DNA of 64,000 nucleotides from Xestospongia bergquistia (GCA_963965975.1 OZ014420.1:2010001-2074000); one strand, 5' to 3'. Shown: positions 36,879-50,290, counted from the stretch's first letter. Notes: a model not told the origin generated them from the letters alone. Numbers and translations are program-made.

Positions 36879-38523
36879 GTTTCTTTATCTAAGGATGAAG
36901 GTGATAGTGAGCTTGATTAGGAGCTATGTCATAAAATAAAGCTAATATACAGAGACTAATTTTATAATTGTCTTTTAGTGATCACAGTGTTTTGACACAT
37001 TTGAAACCACCTTCACCAATGAAGGTAAAAATATGTAGTAATATGATCTTCTGCTGAACATAACCTCTGGACATTTGTTTATTATATAATTACATTGTAA
37101 GTAGGAGTGGCTGATTTAATAAGGGCGTGGCTGTCTTGTTCTGGGAAATGAATCAAAATTAATGATTAAATTATTTAGTGGTGTCATGATTGCACAATAA
37201 TTTCATAGCATGTTTTGACCTTATATGGTATGCAGTGCTAACATACATACAATGTTAGGTTGTACTACCTAGCAACAAGCAATGATGTGTGTAGTGTTGT
37301 TGACAAACTCTGACACACCTATTCGTACACCCTTCACTCTAATATTAGATATCAATAAATAGTATTTTGTTATGGTATCTCTTATCATGTTCAAATAGTG
37401 TATCCTAACATTGTTGGCAGTTTGTATATGTAATTTGTCTTGTATTTGGTGTTGTAATCAATACACAAAGTAATGAAAGGAGATTAGAGTGCAATCAATA
37501 CATTTTAGGTATAATTAATTAGCCACACACAGGATATTATTAGCCACTCCCCCTCCAGACACTTATTATATTATGCTATATAGTTTTTTCACAAAAGACT
37601 TTTGTATTGATCACTGATTTGTTATGTATGTGCTTTAGGGTATACATATGTCTGTTACCATAGTTACTGGTAGTTATGTTGTCTAAGTCTAATTATCATG
37701 TCAGCCATAATTTAATTTCAATGATCCCTTCATCAACAGTACACTCTTAACTAGTAACAACAAAAGAACATTTCACAACTTATGTATAACAGATTGTCCT
37801 TTGCTTGTATTATAGAGAGAACAAGAAATCAGTTATGTACAACTAACAAAACTCACATCAAGTCATATAAAGTCTCTTAAGTCCTGGAAATGAACAATGT
37901 TATCTGAATATCAGTTTAAAACATTATTTTAAAACAAAGTTTGGTTGTTGGCAATGAACCAATGGAATGTATTGATAAGCTCTATAGGCAAATCAACTGT
38001 TTCTTTTATTTGTTTACTCAAGTCAGAAGTGACTTAACTAAACTTTGAACATTGTGTGTTTAGCTTCCACTATCACTGCTGGCATGATGTGACACACAGT
38101 GGTTGGCCATGGAGGAGGGGCTGGATGGCTTGCAGACCAGGGGACATGTTATTTGTTAACCATGTCTCATGTTAATTCATTAAGTCCATTGCTGAAATTT
38201 CAACGAAACCACAACAAAGGACGTATTGAATGGTTGTGGGCTCGATTTGTTCAGAAAAAGGAGGAGTGCATTTGCGGTTAGCTACGCCTCCCAAGTTTTA
38301 TATGTGATGTTAATACATGTGGCCTGAGACCACGCCTTCATCTATTCAGGAGGTGTGAATAGCTACCTTCCGTGAGGGTCTCGCTCAAGTTTGAACAAGG
38401 AAAACGACTTCTGTGTAAGCTTTGTAGTGTAAACACAGACACAACCTACTGACTAATTACGTAAAAGCTCTTTAAGCTGATTTAGGGAGAAGGAGTGAAC
38501 TGTTTCGCTTTTTAAAGGAAAGA

Positions 38524-39720
38524 ATGGCAACTGATGCTCTCCTTACCAACGGGCCCACTCCCCCTTTTTCTCCATCCAAGGGCAGCCACACCACACTCTA
38601 CACTAGCGAGGGTATACCCGCTCTTACTCTCGCGGCCGATGGTACAGCAGCGGCTATCAACGAAGATAATCCTGCTGCTCTTTTTCTAGTTGCTAAAGTT
38701 CTCGCCAACTTAAGTCAAGAGACGCTAGCGAGAACTGTCAGCGGCCACGACCAGCTGGTAGTTACTCCGTCGGAGCCAACACCCCCTTCTTCTCTAACAT
38801 CGACTCCAGGAGAAAATAAAGACCTAAAAGGCCAAACAATTAACGAGAGCATCGATATTCAACAAGGGTCAAGCGAAACAATTCAGAATCAACTTCAAGG
38901 TGATGTTGGTGCGTCGCAACAGCAACAACTTGCCTTTATGAACATTGAAGCATTGCTAAATGCAGCTACGCCCCTCGATCAAACTCCCCAAGCCGCTGTT
39001 GAGGAGACAGTCGTAGACTCGGATGAAGTCGGTGTTGACTGTCAAACAGTGGAACAGACAGTGTGGACAGCGCCTCACCCGAAGCCACAAGGAATCAAGC
39101 CAAAAAAGAAGAACCATATCTGCCCCTGGGAAGGGTGTGGTAAAGCCTATGGCAAAAGCTCTCATCTCAAGGCCCATATTCGTACTCACACTGGAGAGCG
39201 TCCTTTTCCTTGCACTTGGGAAGGATGTGTTAAAAGATTTGCTCGCTCTGATGAATTAGCTCGTCATTACCGCACTCACACAGGGGAAAAGCGATTTGCT
39301 TGTCCTGTCTGTGATAAACGGTTTATGCGCAGTGACCATTTGAGTAAACATGTTAAACGTCATGCCAACCAACGTTCTAAAGCCAAAGAGTTAACAAAGA
39401 AACAACCACCCCAACAAATCCAACCTAATGTGGCTCTGGCTGACATAGCACAAAAGAATCCATCTGTCGTTTTGCCTGAAGGTCTTCTACTTTCACCAAA
39501 CGGGTTTATCATCAATCCCAATGCTCTCAAGTTGGCTGCTGAACTCACCAAGCCATCAGCCAAATTTGCAGAAATCTTTGCTGCTGGAGAACAAGTTCCA
39601 TTAGAACCTATACCAGTTGAAGCCATTAAGAAAGAAGTTTTAGACCCCACAGAAGCTATGGAAACAGGCACCACTGAACCAGTAAATGTAGTGTCTCAGG
39701 AACAAGTCTCAGCTCAGTAA
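38524..39720 (+). CDS. Sp/KLF-family transcription factor, three C2H2 fingers, single exon
   Basis: An intronless frame of 398 residues. Residues 1-195 are rich in Thr, Ser, Gln and Pro, like Sp/KLF activation regions. Three linked fingers follow: C200/C205/H218/H222, C230/C235/H248/H252 and C260/C263/H276/H280, with TGERP and TGEKR linkers. DNA-contact helices read [16 protein letters not shown] and RSDHLSKH. The RHK set of finger 3 is Sp-like where KLFs usually have RHL. I see no CXCPXC buttonhead box upstream of the fingers, which argues against a classic Sp. It should bind GC/CACCC boxes in the nucleus. CACCC/GC-like motifs in its own upstream DNA allow self-regulation. The neighbouring OTUD7 gene is convergent, with 414 bp between stops. 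Confidence 0.92.
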   Translation: MATDALLTNGPTPPFSPSKGSHTTLYTSEGIPALTLAADGTAAAINEDNPAALFLVAKVLANLSQETLARTVSGHDQLVVTPSEPTPPSSLTSTPGENKDLKGQTINESIDIQQGSSETIQNQLQGDVGASQQQQLAFMNIEALLNAATPLDQTPQAAVEETVVDSDEVGVDCQTVEQTVWTAPHPKPQGIKPKKKNHICPWEGCGKAYGKSSHLKAHIRTHTGERPFPCTWEGCVKRFARSDELARHYRTHTGEKRFACPVCDKRFMRSDHLSKHVKRHANQRSKAKELTKKQPPQQIQPNVALADIAQKNPSVVLPEGLLLSPNGFIINPNALKLAAELTKPSAKFAEIFAAGEQVPLEPIPVEAIKKEVLDPTEAMETGTTEPVNVVSQEQVSAQ

Positions 39721-40134
39721 ACTGGTCATACAACCTTTCATTGCATCACTTTTCACTCAAAGTAGGCTCATGTTTCAGTTCATTGTAACAGTAACACATC
39801 TACTGTCATACCCAGTTCTCAACAGTTAACTAACTGGCACATTACTTTGTAATAATGTAACATAAGTAGAATGTAAGAGTATTCGTGTACAATTTCATCA
39901 TTTTCATAGTCATTTCATATCAGTCACAATCAGCACATCATCAATCCAATCCCAATCGAGTAATATAATTATTATAATTAATCTGTATTTTTTGTATTCA
40001 AACTGTACTGATCATCAATGTGATTCATGCATTATAAAGTTGTATTGTTAAAAAGATTATTTTCAATTAAAAGTGATTCCACAAAGTAAATTATCTAATA
40101 AAATAATTATTAGCAATACAGGAATAAACAAATA
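39721..40134. other. convergent 3' region of Sp/KLF and OTUD7-like genes
   Basis: AT-rich 3' UTR DNA shared between two convergent genes. It contains AATAAAATAATTATT near 40097-40111 and no further coding signal. Confidence 0.6.
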
Positions 40135-43100
40135 TTAAACTTGAGTAATACTAGGATGCTTGCTACGATAACACTGAGAACATAGTCCATTCATGTCAGC
40201 AGATCCAAAATATTTACAATCTTTATTCTGACATATAGTACGTACAGATGATGATGCCATTGTTATTGGTTGTATGTTGTCTCTTGAGTAACCACGAGTT
40301 GGAGGAGGTACAGTTGATTTGTGAACAGGGGAATGTCTGGCTTTGGATCGAACATTTCTGGAAGGTGGAGGCGGAGCCTTTTTCTGTGGGCTAGAAGTGG
40401 CAGATACTTGAGGATGAGTTTCTGATGATGGAGAAGAGGTATCATCAGAATGAGTCTCAGAGGTTTGAGAATGTGTACTAGGATGCATTTCTTGAGTAGA
40501 AATTTGTGGTTCAGTTGAGTCTTCCTTTGCAGTCATTTGAATATCCGGTAATACAATGTCCCATTTACTGTCATCTGCTTGTCTGACTATGAGCTCAGGT
40601 GGTACTTTGGGGTGTGGCTGCTTCGTGTTAGGAGGCATTTTAGCTGGTGGTGATGAAGAATTTGGTAAACGCCGAATTGGAGGGGCTGATTCACTTCCTT
40701 GGACTGGGTTCTCTTTAGGCAGATGACGAATAGGTGGAGTCTGACTTCTGGGTATGTCTATCTCTTCAGCGTTTTGGGACAAAGCATAACACTTTGAGCA
40801 AAGACTGTTAGTAGCTAATGTGCCATACATTGTACAATCTTTACCTTGGCATGGAACAGGTCGATTTGCCTGTAATCTCTTGTACTCTTCCTCCTGCTTT
40901 GCTCGCTGCTCAGCCACTTTTGCTCTCCTCTCTTTTTCTTCTTCAAATCGTTTTCTTACATCTTCTAAATATTTTCCCACAAGCACAACTTGATACTCTG
41001 GCTCTCCGGTATTACTGACAACAGCTGCTGGAAATCTCACTTTTGGGATCTTAACTGGGATTTTAAAACTCCCTTCTTCAGTATGCTCATTTTGACTCCC
41101 AAATTTGGCACCAATATCCAATTGAATCCACCTAATATCCATGTAGCTTTCAAGAAGAGTTCGAATTTCATCTGGAAAATCACCTGGAGGACATTTTTCT
41201 CTTGCCCATTGTTCAGGAAAATCTCGCTTTTTGGGATCATAACAAAATAGTATTGGCAACAGAGCTCCATCTGGAGTAACTAATGGCATAACAGTCTCAC
41301 GTTTAGAGGCTGAATGACGAAGACGACTACTTCCTTTTGTAACAATAACAGGATCCCTTTTGGCAACAAGTGGAGAAAAGTGAGATGAATCATACGCTAA
41401 AATCATTGGTGATTTATAACAAGATGCAGCACTACATTCTAATGGCAGATAGATCCCTCCAAAATAAATTGGTGCAAGAGGTTCTCCATGCATATTCCTT
41501 AGAAAATCATCAGCAACTACAATAATTGGACGACGTAGAACATGTGCCATTGCAAACACATGGACTTCCTCCAGACTCTCATAGTGAGGTCGTAAAGTGC
41601 TATAACGTCGAAGAGAATCAGTTGTGGGATAACGTCTCGGTTGATTTGTAGCGATACGTATAATTTCATGCCACTCAAATTCCCATTCCTCTTCAGAGAA
41701 AGTCAATCCACCAGCTTCTTGATTGCGTAATGTTGTCAGATATTGCCAACGACGATGAATACACTCTCTTTCTATGCTGTTTGTTAAAAGACGATGTAAA
41801 TGTGTTCGTAGGATAAGATTGTTATCAGGCAATCCCCACATGTACAAAGATGCAGCGTGTAAGAGACAATTGCCATCTCCAGAGGTTGCCAGTGGCTCTA
41901 GACTGGGAAGCTTTCCAGTAGATGTCCACCAGTTGAGACGACCTTAAGAAAACAAACAGAGTAAAGTCAACTGATCTCCATGTCCTTATAAAGTTGTAAC
42001 TGAGCTCATCACTCAAAGGAAGCTTTATAAATCTGATATAAGTTATAATTGAATAAACTTCACACTTTAAAGGATATATTATAAACCAGCCCTTATTGAT
42101 TACATATCCTATATACGATATCATGTAATGATATCAATAATGTACATGTCAGTGTTATTATAAATGCATTATCTTAACAACACAATTAATGACTATTAAC
42201 TGATCTTATTATCATGTTTGGCACACAAGTAATCATGTTGCTCACACAAGTCACACCCTTAGGTGTGAGTTCACAACTATTTGAACATTTACCTAATTTT
42301 TCAAGAATCTGTTTGTGTGATTTTTCAGTAATATCAGACAAAATGAATACATTCAAGTCTTCGGGTTCATCTTTGAAGTCTGGCAGGAGGAAGGAATGCT
42401 TGAAAAACTGTTCATTAAAGACTTTCTATGAGAGAGAGAGAGAGAGAGGAAAATCAAATTTAAATACTGGATTTGATATTGTTAGAAGTTTCTTTTAATG
42501 TATAACAAGTAGAAGCAAAGGAGATGTTGACTTAAGAGACAAATGGCTACTTAACAAAGTGACTTAGAGGTTTCCTGTGTTACTGATTACCTCTTTCTTT
42601 GTTGCTCCATAAGACAATTTGGTATCAGAGACAGCAACTCTCAAAAACAATTCTCCTACTTCCTCAGCAACATGTGCAAATCCTTTAGCTTTAATTTTCT
42701 TTTCTCTCTTCTTTACATCACGTCCTTCATCCCCAACTGTCATTACACTGCCATTCAATGACTGGTCTACCTCAGACATATCAACCTCATCGTATTCATT
42801 CAAGTTAATGGCTATAAAATAAATCAACAATATAATATTGTAATAACATTAATGTCAATAAGATATACACATATAACTGCCTATATAAGGAATTTATACA
42901 ACAGTCATTTTCTAAGAGGAAGCTAGACATACATTACTGTGTACACAATATGTTGTATGCTATTAAAATGAAGGAAACAGATGGCATTATTGTAATGTTG
43001 TAAACAATTATTATATTAATGAAATTAAAATAATATTGTCTTTCTTATTCTCACGAAATACTATCTATGTGTCTAGAATTTCAGACGACAGTGAAAAACA

Positions 43101-44783
43101 TCTTTTTACTAAACTCGTATTTGGCTTGTCAAAACACAATAGGGAAGTATTAGCTAAATTAACTGTTTAATTCTACTTCAATTAACTATATATATATATT
43201 GTTGTTGTTGTTGGAAATATCCATTATTGCATTAAAGTCAACATCTTTTAATGGAGGTCCTTGTATTGCAACCTTCATTAAATGTTCAAAATTTGAATCA
43301 GATATTTGACTATGTAGACATGTAATACAATAAGTGATAATTTTCTAAAGAAAGAACAATGAAATACAGCATGATGCATATATAGTACAATACTGCATGG
43401 GACATAAGAGGAGCATTGACTGAGTTCCCCCCCCCCCCCCAAGTTCAAATCCTGTATGAACCTCTGTACATATATATATGAATATATGTATGTATGTATG
43501 AATATTTATTTATACCTAAGCCTGCTATTAATTGAGTCTACTTAATTTAATGATTTTAAAATACTCAGATTTAACATGAATTAATTTAACAAGTCATGCT
43601 TTTAATAATAAATTTTATTCATGAAATAAAACTTTAGCATTTTCAAATTTTAGCAAATTATTACAGTGCTTTCTAAATTTGCTAAAATTAGTACACCAAT
43701 TAATAGCTGGCTTATATATTTTGTTAAGTAAATATTACAACTATCTACTCTAATTATTCACAAGAGTACTCAAGCACAAAAATTAAGGCAACACTATAGC
43801 AGTATCTTTATGGGAAAAGAGAGAGAGTATAGTGTTTGCCAAACCAAAACTGTATACACTACATAGTTATAAGGTAACCACCCTCCATCCTACATGTTTA
43901 AAAATGTCTTGTCTTTATATGTAGTTTTAATATCGTATGTTTAATAACTGAAAGCAAGCAATTGTAAACTATTGAATATGATACCACAATATGTTACTGA
44001 CAATCAACAAATAAATTTGGCAGGACTTCAAATACTTTTAACTTTATAGACAGAGAACAGTTCAATTAAAGTGTTAGCTTCCTACTAGCAAATGAAATAT
44101 GTCAGAACATCTTAAGAATTGAGTCACACAACATTCATGTCATATCTATAGACTTCTACTTTCCTTTTGAGACCATTTTATATACACTGTTGTATGTAAC
44201 ATCATAAATTAAATGATACTCCTTATAGATTAATCATTAATGAACATCACGTCACCCAATGTAGAGACTATGTTGATGATGTACTAAATATTAAATCATT
44301 GTTTTAATGTGACAATACCATCAAAAAATCTTACTTACAATCTCGTTAACAATTCATTAGTTCCTAGTACCTACACTATATGAATATTAACAATTCTTTC
44401 AAATATCAGTTACTTCACAACAATCTTAAGATAACATTTTATAAATATTAAATTCAATTTTTTTCCAATAATAGTGATCAAAGACAAAACGTAATCAAAT
44501 ATGTTTATATAATGTACTAACATAGGTTTCTGTATAAACAATAATGAGGGTTGAAGAATGCAACTTAATATGTACATACATAACCTGTTAGTCACTAATG
44601 CATTATTATAAAGGGAGACTGACCTGGATCTGATAACTGGTGCTCTTCATGAGTTACATTGAGTCCTTCAAATGCTGCCAAAGCAGATAATATGTCCCAA
44701 TCAGTGGCTTCCAAGAGATCTTGAGCAAAGGCTGGATCCGCATTGGTTTGGCTCACAAAATCGGAAAGGATTTTCTCCTCCAT
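40135..44783 (-). CDS. OTUD7B: OTU-family deubiquitinase, OTUD7/Cezanne type
   Basis: Four exons: 44624-44783, 42591-42811, 42293-42425 and 40135-41942 give 773 residues. The N-terminus (MEEKILSDFVSQTNADPAFAQDLLE, then DWDILSALAAFEGL) is the UBA-like domain of Cezanne proteins. The OTU domain has its catalytic cysteine at C197 in SGDGNCLLHAASL, the HVLRRPIIVVAD strand and the catalytic histidine at H359 in AYDSSHFSPL. Two A20-type zinc fingers follow: C536/C541/C553/C556 and C742/C747/C759/C762, with a proline/serine-rich linker between. Vertebrate OTUD7 usually carries one such finger, so the second is notable. Cezanne enzymes prefer K11-linked ubiquitin chains. OTUD7A and OTUD7B are vertebrate paralogues, so the symbol is approximate. 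Confidence 0.92.
42812..44623. other. 1.8-kb first intron of the OTUD7-like gene
   Basis: AT-rich, with a pure C run of 12 nt at about 43429-43440 and short TGT/TATG repeats. No exon or RNA gene was recognised. Confidence 0.6.
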
Positions 44784-45199
44784 AAAAGTACTACTACTAA
44801 TAATAATAAATTAATAGGGTGAAACTTAAAGGAGAAGAAATAATAAATGTTTAATGTAATGACAAACACATTATAACTTACAAAATAATGCCAAACTAAG
44901 ATGGTTCCATATAAAATTTATCTCTACAGCAAAGACAGTTAGATCTAGATCAATTTCTGAATTGAAAATTATCATAATATCTAGTAGTTCTTATTAAAGT
45001 ATCATTCTTACATTCCCCTGGTTTCCTTCACTACAGTCTATATAGCAATAAAGAAAGTAGGAGTCACAACACTGCTGACTCAGCATCACATCATTCACAT
45101 GATCACATGATGTTCATGTGATTGAGATCAGGAAAAGATGGCTATCCTTAAAGTTTACACGTAAAACAGAGCACAGTCTAAAAATATTAGAGTATATTT
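44784..45199. promoter_or_regulatory. bidirectional promoter region, OTUD7 / UBAP1
   Basis: 416 bp between the two divergent ATGs. It includes direct and inverted copies of CATGATCACATG-like sequence near 45098-45121. Both genes act on ubiquitin signals, so co-regulation is plausible but unproven. Confidence 0.55.
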
Positions 45200-47645
45200 A
45201 TGGAAAGTCCTTTTGTTCGTAGACCAACTGTTTCAAGACAGTCTGGCCCTAGTAAGTTTGGATGTATGTGAATGAGATCAGAAATAGAGGGATGGGCTAA
45301 TGGAAAGACTGAACCTAAGAACTACTCTCATATTCTGTATTTCCTTTAGATTATGTCAATTCATATGCTTTAAAAGGTCTTCAGGTTTGCTACCAGCAAC
45401 CTATCCCCATACCAGATCCAGTAGTTCTTCCACCAAGATTAAATCTGTCTACACATTTCTCAGATGATCAATTTAGAGTATGTTATATTAAAATAAACAA
45501 TTCATGTCTATAATTAAATATCAAGGATTACAGCAAATTAAATATTATGAAAATTAATCTTCGAGCAAGCCTTGCAGAACAAGTTAACTTGCTATCTGTT
45601 TTTCTTAAACTTGTCTTTAGATCATCAAAATTGAACCATTAGTTCAATGTTAACTTTGACTCAACAATAATGTGTATTACAACCAACAACAGTCACATGA
45701 GAGGTCTTCAGACTTGAGTCAGCATAACATAATCTTGCAATATACATTGGACTTACTAAATCACATGAGGTCACACTGATCACGTTAAAACAGGATATGG
45801 TTCACCCATTCTAATTGCCTCATGTGATCTTCTAATACCCATTCCAAATAATGCACATTGACTGTCAGGTGGTTTGTTTTAATGCAATTTTTGATGCACA
45901 ATCATTCAATATGTATGTGTTTGAACAAAATTATGAATTCAATGTTCATTATAGTTAATAATAGGTTGTATTTTATCCATCACAGGTTGATTTATCAAAA
46001 GAGAAAGAAGTAATTAATCAGGCTGCTATTCGACGTCAAGCCATTGCTGGTGAAGTGTCCTCTCCACAGCAAAGTCTTCAGGTTAACTGTTTACCACCAC
46101 CAGGAGTTACAATTCCTTTAATTCCATATCAGACTTCATCTATCCTCACGCCTGTACCAGTGTCTACACCTGAATCCTCTCAAGTGACTCAAACTAGTTC
46201 CAGTAACAATGTATCAACTCTAGACAAACCATTAGGTGAAATGAGTTTAAGAGATTTTGAAGGTGATATAAGTGACCCCTTTGAAACTACAGCTCTTCAA
46301 GCTATTGATGTTATTTCTGAGCTACAAAGTGTGTTACAACCTGAAATACCAACCAGCACATTACCTGTTGATGCAACCGGACCCCCTCCTCCTCGTCCCC
46401 CTCGACCTGCTCCTCCTCCTCCTTCTACAACTTCACATTCTTCACCTTCTCCTTATCCACCTGCTTATTCAGCTAATGGATCTGATGATCTTTATGAAGT
46501 GAGTCCATATCGACCAACAGGAGGTATGGGAATGTTAGTTGACGTAGGAGCATCTCCTCAGCCAACAGAGGTAGGTTGTTACTATGAATTGTTTTGTTAT
46601 CTAATCTTAAGCCAGCTTGTTTCTTGAGTTCTTTTGACAATATTATAAAACAGACTAGTTTAATCCTAAATTTTGTCATCCATTATTGTTTTGGTTTATT
46701 TCTATTATAATATAATGTTTCAGTTACCTTTTAAGGTTTTAAAAATGATTTCATTATAAACTAATATATTCCATTCTTTAGCCTACTCAAGTAACACTGA
46801 CTGGTCCATCCACTGTACTTCCAAAACGTCCTCAACTCCCTCCAATAACAGGGACCTCATTTGCATCTGGACCACCTCCAGTTGCTCCAAAACCTAAACC
46901 TCGTTCGCCACCTTCAGTATCACCAAAGCCTTCCCATCGTCCGTTCAGTGGTGTTGCAGTATTACCTCCAATAGGCAATCCACCACCACCAGCATATAGT
47001 TCTGAACCAAATAGTTATGCTACTTCATTTAATCCACCTCCTAGCCCTCCTCGTGTTGTATCATATAGTTTACCAGATATTAGAAGTTCTTTGACTTCAG
47101 ATGAAATGGAGAGTGTTAGAAGTATTTCAAGTATGGGGTTCCCAGCAACAAGAGTAGCTCGTGTTTTAAGACATTATGAAGGGGACAATCAAAAGGTAAC
47201 GATGAGTGGGTGTTTTTAGTGCTAAGTTATTTGGTATAGATAAATTCAATTGAAGACTGATGTTGTTATTATGTAGGTATTTGACCTTCTGTTAGTGATT
47301 GGTAATTTAGAAGAGAAAGGTTTTAATGGAGATAGTGCAGAGATAGCTCTACTGGTTCATGACGAAGATGCAGATAAAGTGAGTTACATCTATAAACTAA
47401 GGATTGTAGTCTGTAAACTAAGACCTTACTATAGACTAACTCGATTTTTATACTCACATTTCATATACTTAATCTACACTTAATCATACTGATATGGTAC
47501 CTCCATTTTCCCTTAGGCCTTGAGTTATCTCAAGGAAGTAAATCAATATAAAGAAGTATGGCCTGAAGAAAAAATCCATGAAGCCTATAAACGTGCAGGA
47601 AAGAGCTGGGATGAAACTGTGGACATTCTTACACAAGGCAGATGA
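45200..47645 (+). CDS. UBAP1: ubiquitin-associated protein 1, ESCRT-I subunit
   Basis: Six exons: 45200-45251, 45350-45477, 45986-46570, 46782-47195, 47277-47378 and 47517-47645 give 469 residues. The N-terminal part (YALKGLQVCYQQPIPIPD..., then FRVDLSKEKEVINQAA) fits the UMA region that docks UBAP1 into ESCRT-I. The middle is very proline-rich (PPPPRPPRPAPPPP). The C-terminus has three closely packed helical UBA-like units (DEMESVRSISSMGFPATRVARVL, LEEKGFNGDSAEIALLVHD, WPEEKIHEAYKRAGKSWDE), matching the SOUBA domain that binds ubiquitin. The protein sorts ubiquitinated cargo at endosomes. The UMA match is weaker than the SOUBA match. Confidence 0.82.
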
Positions 47646-47841
47646 TCATTAATACTAAAATTATAATCCACACAATATTATGTATAAAGTGTATAAATAA
47701 ATTTTTTGATTGTGTCTATGTCTTCTGTGCATTATATTTTATCATTAGCCTTAGCAAATAGCATTTTTAACTTCCACGCCCATTTCATGTTGACACGTGG
47801 GACTGGATTGGAAATTTTATTCTTTCGAGGTTGGCCAAAAT

Positions 47842-48804
47842 ATGGACTTGGTGATTAATAAATCAAACATGTCTGGCTTAAAGGAAGATTGTGAAGGACT
47901 TAATGATACTTACCAAGAAGTCTCACTAACCATTCGAGGTAGCATAGCATTTTCGTCTTGTTTAATGTGTTTAATTGCACTCATATTAATGGCCTTTTTT
48001 CAACTACTCTACAATACCAGGCAATCAATTATGTATACACAACGACTGATTGTCTATCTCACACTTTCAGCTCTTTTTCATTCTGTTTGTTTAATCTTTG
48101 AGACCATATCTTATAAAAATAAAGATGTTGAGTACAGTTTGCTAAATAATTCTTGTACAGCTAGTGCCGTCTTTTTGATCCAGTACTCATCATGGGTGGA
48201 GCTACTATTTACTCTTGTTGTCACAGTACATGTTGTTCTCATTGCATTTGATATACATTGTAAACAAAGAGAGACAATCTACATTTTGTTCCCATTGATA
48301 TTCCCACTGATGTTTTCATGGACAGCATTTATTCACGACATTTATGGAATCTATGGTGCTTGGTGTTGGATTCAGAAGGATTATTTAAAATGCAGCAGCA
48401 TTCCTAGAGGATTAATAAAGCAATTCATTATATGGCATGGACCACAATGTATACTACTAATGAGTACTTTTGTCATAATTGTCATATTTTTTGGCCGTCT
48501 TAGGAGATATATTCAACAAAGTCAATACAAAACTATATTACAACAAACAATACCATTGGTTCTTTTTTCCATTACTTTTCAAGTGTTCAGTTGGCTTGGA
48601 TTTGTCAATAATATCTATAGAGCAGTAGCACAGAAGGAACAAAAACAACTGTGGTATTTCCATGCTATTGTTTCTCCCGCATGGGATCTATTTGTTGGTA
48701 TAGCAGCCACAACCTATACTGCTGTCTTGATGAAGACAACTAAAAGAAGTTATACAAGATTAGCTGTAAATGATCAGCACAAGTCATGTGAAGTTAACAT
48801 CTAG
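47842..48804 (+). CDS. seven-transmembrane receptor 1, cAR/GPR157/secretin-like
   Basis: Intronless, 320 residues from ATG at 47842-47844. The open frame extends 15 codons further upstream, but only from a GTG. It has a short N-terminus with NKSNMSGLKEDCEG, seven hydrophobic segments, an extracellular YGAWCWIQ motif, and TM6/TM7 segments QQTIPLVLFSITFQVFSWLGFVN and SPAWDLFVGIAATTYTAVL. The WCWI motif in the second extracellular loop is shared with cAMP-receptor-like, GPR157 and secretin-like receptors, so a G-protein-coupled receptor of that broad group is likely; ligand unknown. A close relative lies at 51709-52626. Confidence 0.72.
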   Translation: MDLVINKSNMSGLKEDCEGLNDTYQEVSLTIRGSIAFSSCLMCLIALILMAFFQLLYNTRQSIMYTQRLIVYLTLSALFHSVCLIFETISYKNKDVEYSLLNNSCTASAVFLIQYSSWVELLFTLVVTVHVVLIAFDIHCKQRETIYILFPLIFPLMFSWTAFIHDIYGIYGAWCWIQKDYLKCSSIPRGLIKQFIIWHGPQCILLMSTFVIIVIFFGRLRRYIQQSQYKTILQQTIPLVLFSITFQVFSWLGFVNNIYRAVAQKEQKQLWYFHAIVSPAWDLFVGIAATTYTAVLMKTTKRSYTRLAVNDQHKSCEVNI

Positions 48805-50290
48805 CTAACACTGCCTAGGTATAATGTTGTTAAATCATCATTCACTAATAATTTCAGTTAATTGGCATTGTAAAATACTGTGGATAAGCTCAAAGTAAAT
48901 GATCATGACTTTATTTATAATTATATTCTGTTCATGTTGAGAATGACTCACGATCTAGTGGAATGTAAAGAATGTATTGTGCAATAATAGTTGGCATATA
49001 AGATTATTTTTATAATTATACAAAATTCGTAACTTTGTCTGTTTTTCCTTGACAATGAATTGACAGAGTATTGTACAATTATCAAAAGGTACTCTATGTA
49101 TAATATATACAGGAAAATTTCCATAAATCCACTGAGTACAAGTAATGAATTATTGGTAAAACAATATCTCATCATCTCCTGGTTTTACAAAACTGATAAG
49201 TCATCATTCGTTAATATTTACTTCAGCATTGGAAAATAATCTGGACAAGCTCAAGACAGATGATCATTATATTAAATTATTTTTTTATAATTAATGACTC
49301 ATAACTTGTCTGTTTTCCATTGTGACAGTCTTACTAGTGAATAAATCTCAATATTGACAGAGAATGGGAAAACTAAATCTAGCACTTCCACAGAGTATAA
49401 CAACAATCCAGGCATTTTATCATAAGTCTCATACAATGAACTACTCCTATAATAATAATATACATAATTTTATCCCTGTCTCCTCGTCTTAATTGTTGAC
49501 TTAGCTACTGTTAACAGGTTCGCATCTTCAGAACATTAACACTGTATCGTCAATTCCCTTTACCTGGTTTATTCTAACATATAAACACACTCCTTGAGAA
49601 AGAGTGGAAAGAGAGACTCTGACAGAGATCTAGAGAGATTTTGTAATTGTATTTGCCACATTTATCTGCCCACTTTTATTTAAATCTATTGCCTGTTTGT
49701 CTCTTCAACTGTCCATACACAATGATCATGTAGTCCATTCCTATTAACAACATAAAGTTCACATTTACAATCAGCTTTAGATCATGTTTAGTTATATCAG
49801 TGTCAGATGTATTGTTTTGATCTCTATACAGTAGGAATTTTAACTGAGATCTTTCTTTATGAAGAACTGTTTGAGCCTAAGAACTTAAGTAGTCTTATAT
49901 AGCCAGCCCCTCACTTCTAGCCAAGTACACATTCAACAAGACATTTGTTTTAGTCTGTGTTTATACCTATACACATGGTCTCTTTTATGATTGTATTAAA
50001 GAGTGGGGAAAAGAACATACTTTTCAACCAGAATCTTATTTTGTATATAAAGATGGGATAGGACTAGTAGATAAAGTTATATATGTCTATACCTGCTCAT
50101 GGTAAGTTAGTGTTGTCTTCTCTTACATTATATCAGCTAAAATAACGCTGTTCTGTTGTCAAAAGATTCAATATCTCTTCAATTGTAGTAGCTAGTTATT
50201 AATAACTTACCCTCATTAAAATATGTTAATTTACTAATAACTCTTATCATAATAAGAGTTAAAGACACCACGTGTTTTTGTCAAGTAACG
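48805..50290. other. intergenic region with a diverged internal duplication
   Basis: Two related stretches follow the first receptor gene: about 48835-48950 and 49195-49310 share CATCATTC..TAAT, TTGG/CATTGGAAAAT and ACAAGCTCAA..GATGATCAT-type blocks in the same order. They look like remains of a duplicated receptor 3' region. Otherwise no gene was recognised. Confidence 0.5.

Larger units (their letters stand above)
35457..38523. other. 3-kb gene-free interval between UBA6 and the Sp/KLF gene
   Basis: No intact gene was recognised. It holds a decayed coiled-coil-like relic (35700-36310), a run of CCATCCATC-type simple repeats (about 36380-36470), a (CT)n run (36822-36878) and, near 38285 and 38330, short GC-box-like motifs upstream of the zinc-finger gene. 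Confidence 0.6.

Noticed and set aside
38956..39674. Minus- and alternative-frame ORFs over the Sp/KLF gene
   Set aside because: Shadows of the strongly supported zinc-finger frame.
43429..43440. Run of 12 C as a possible regulatory G-quadruplex
   Set aside because: A single homopolymer tract without further G/C runs does not make a convincing quadruplex; more likely a slippage-prone simple repeat.
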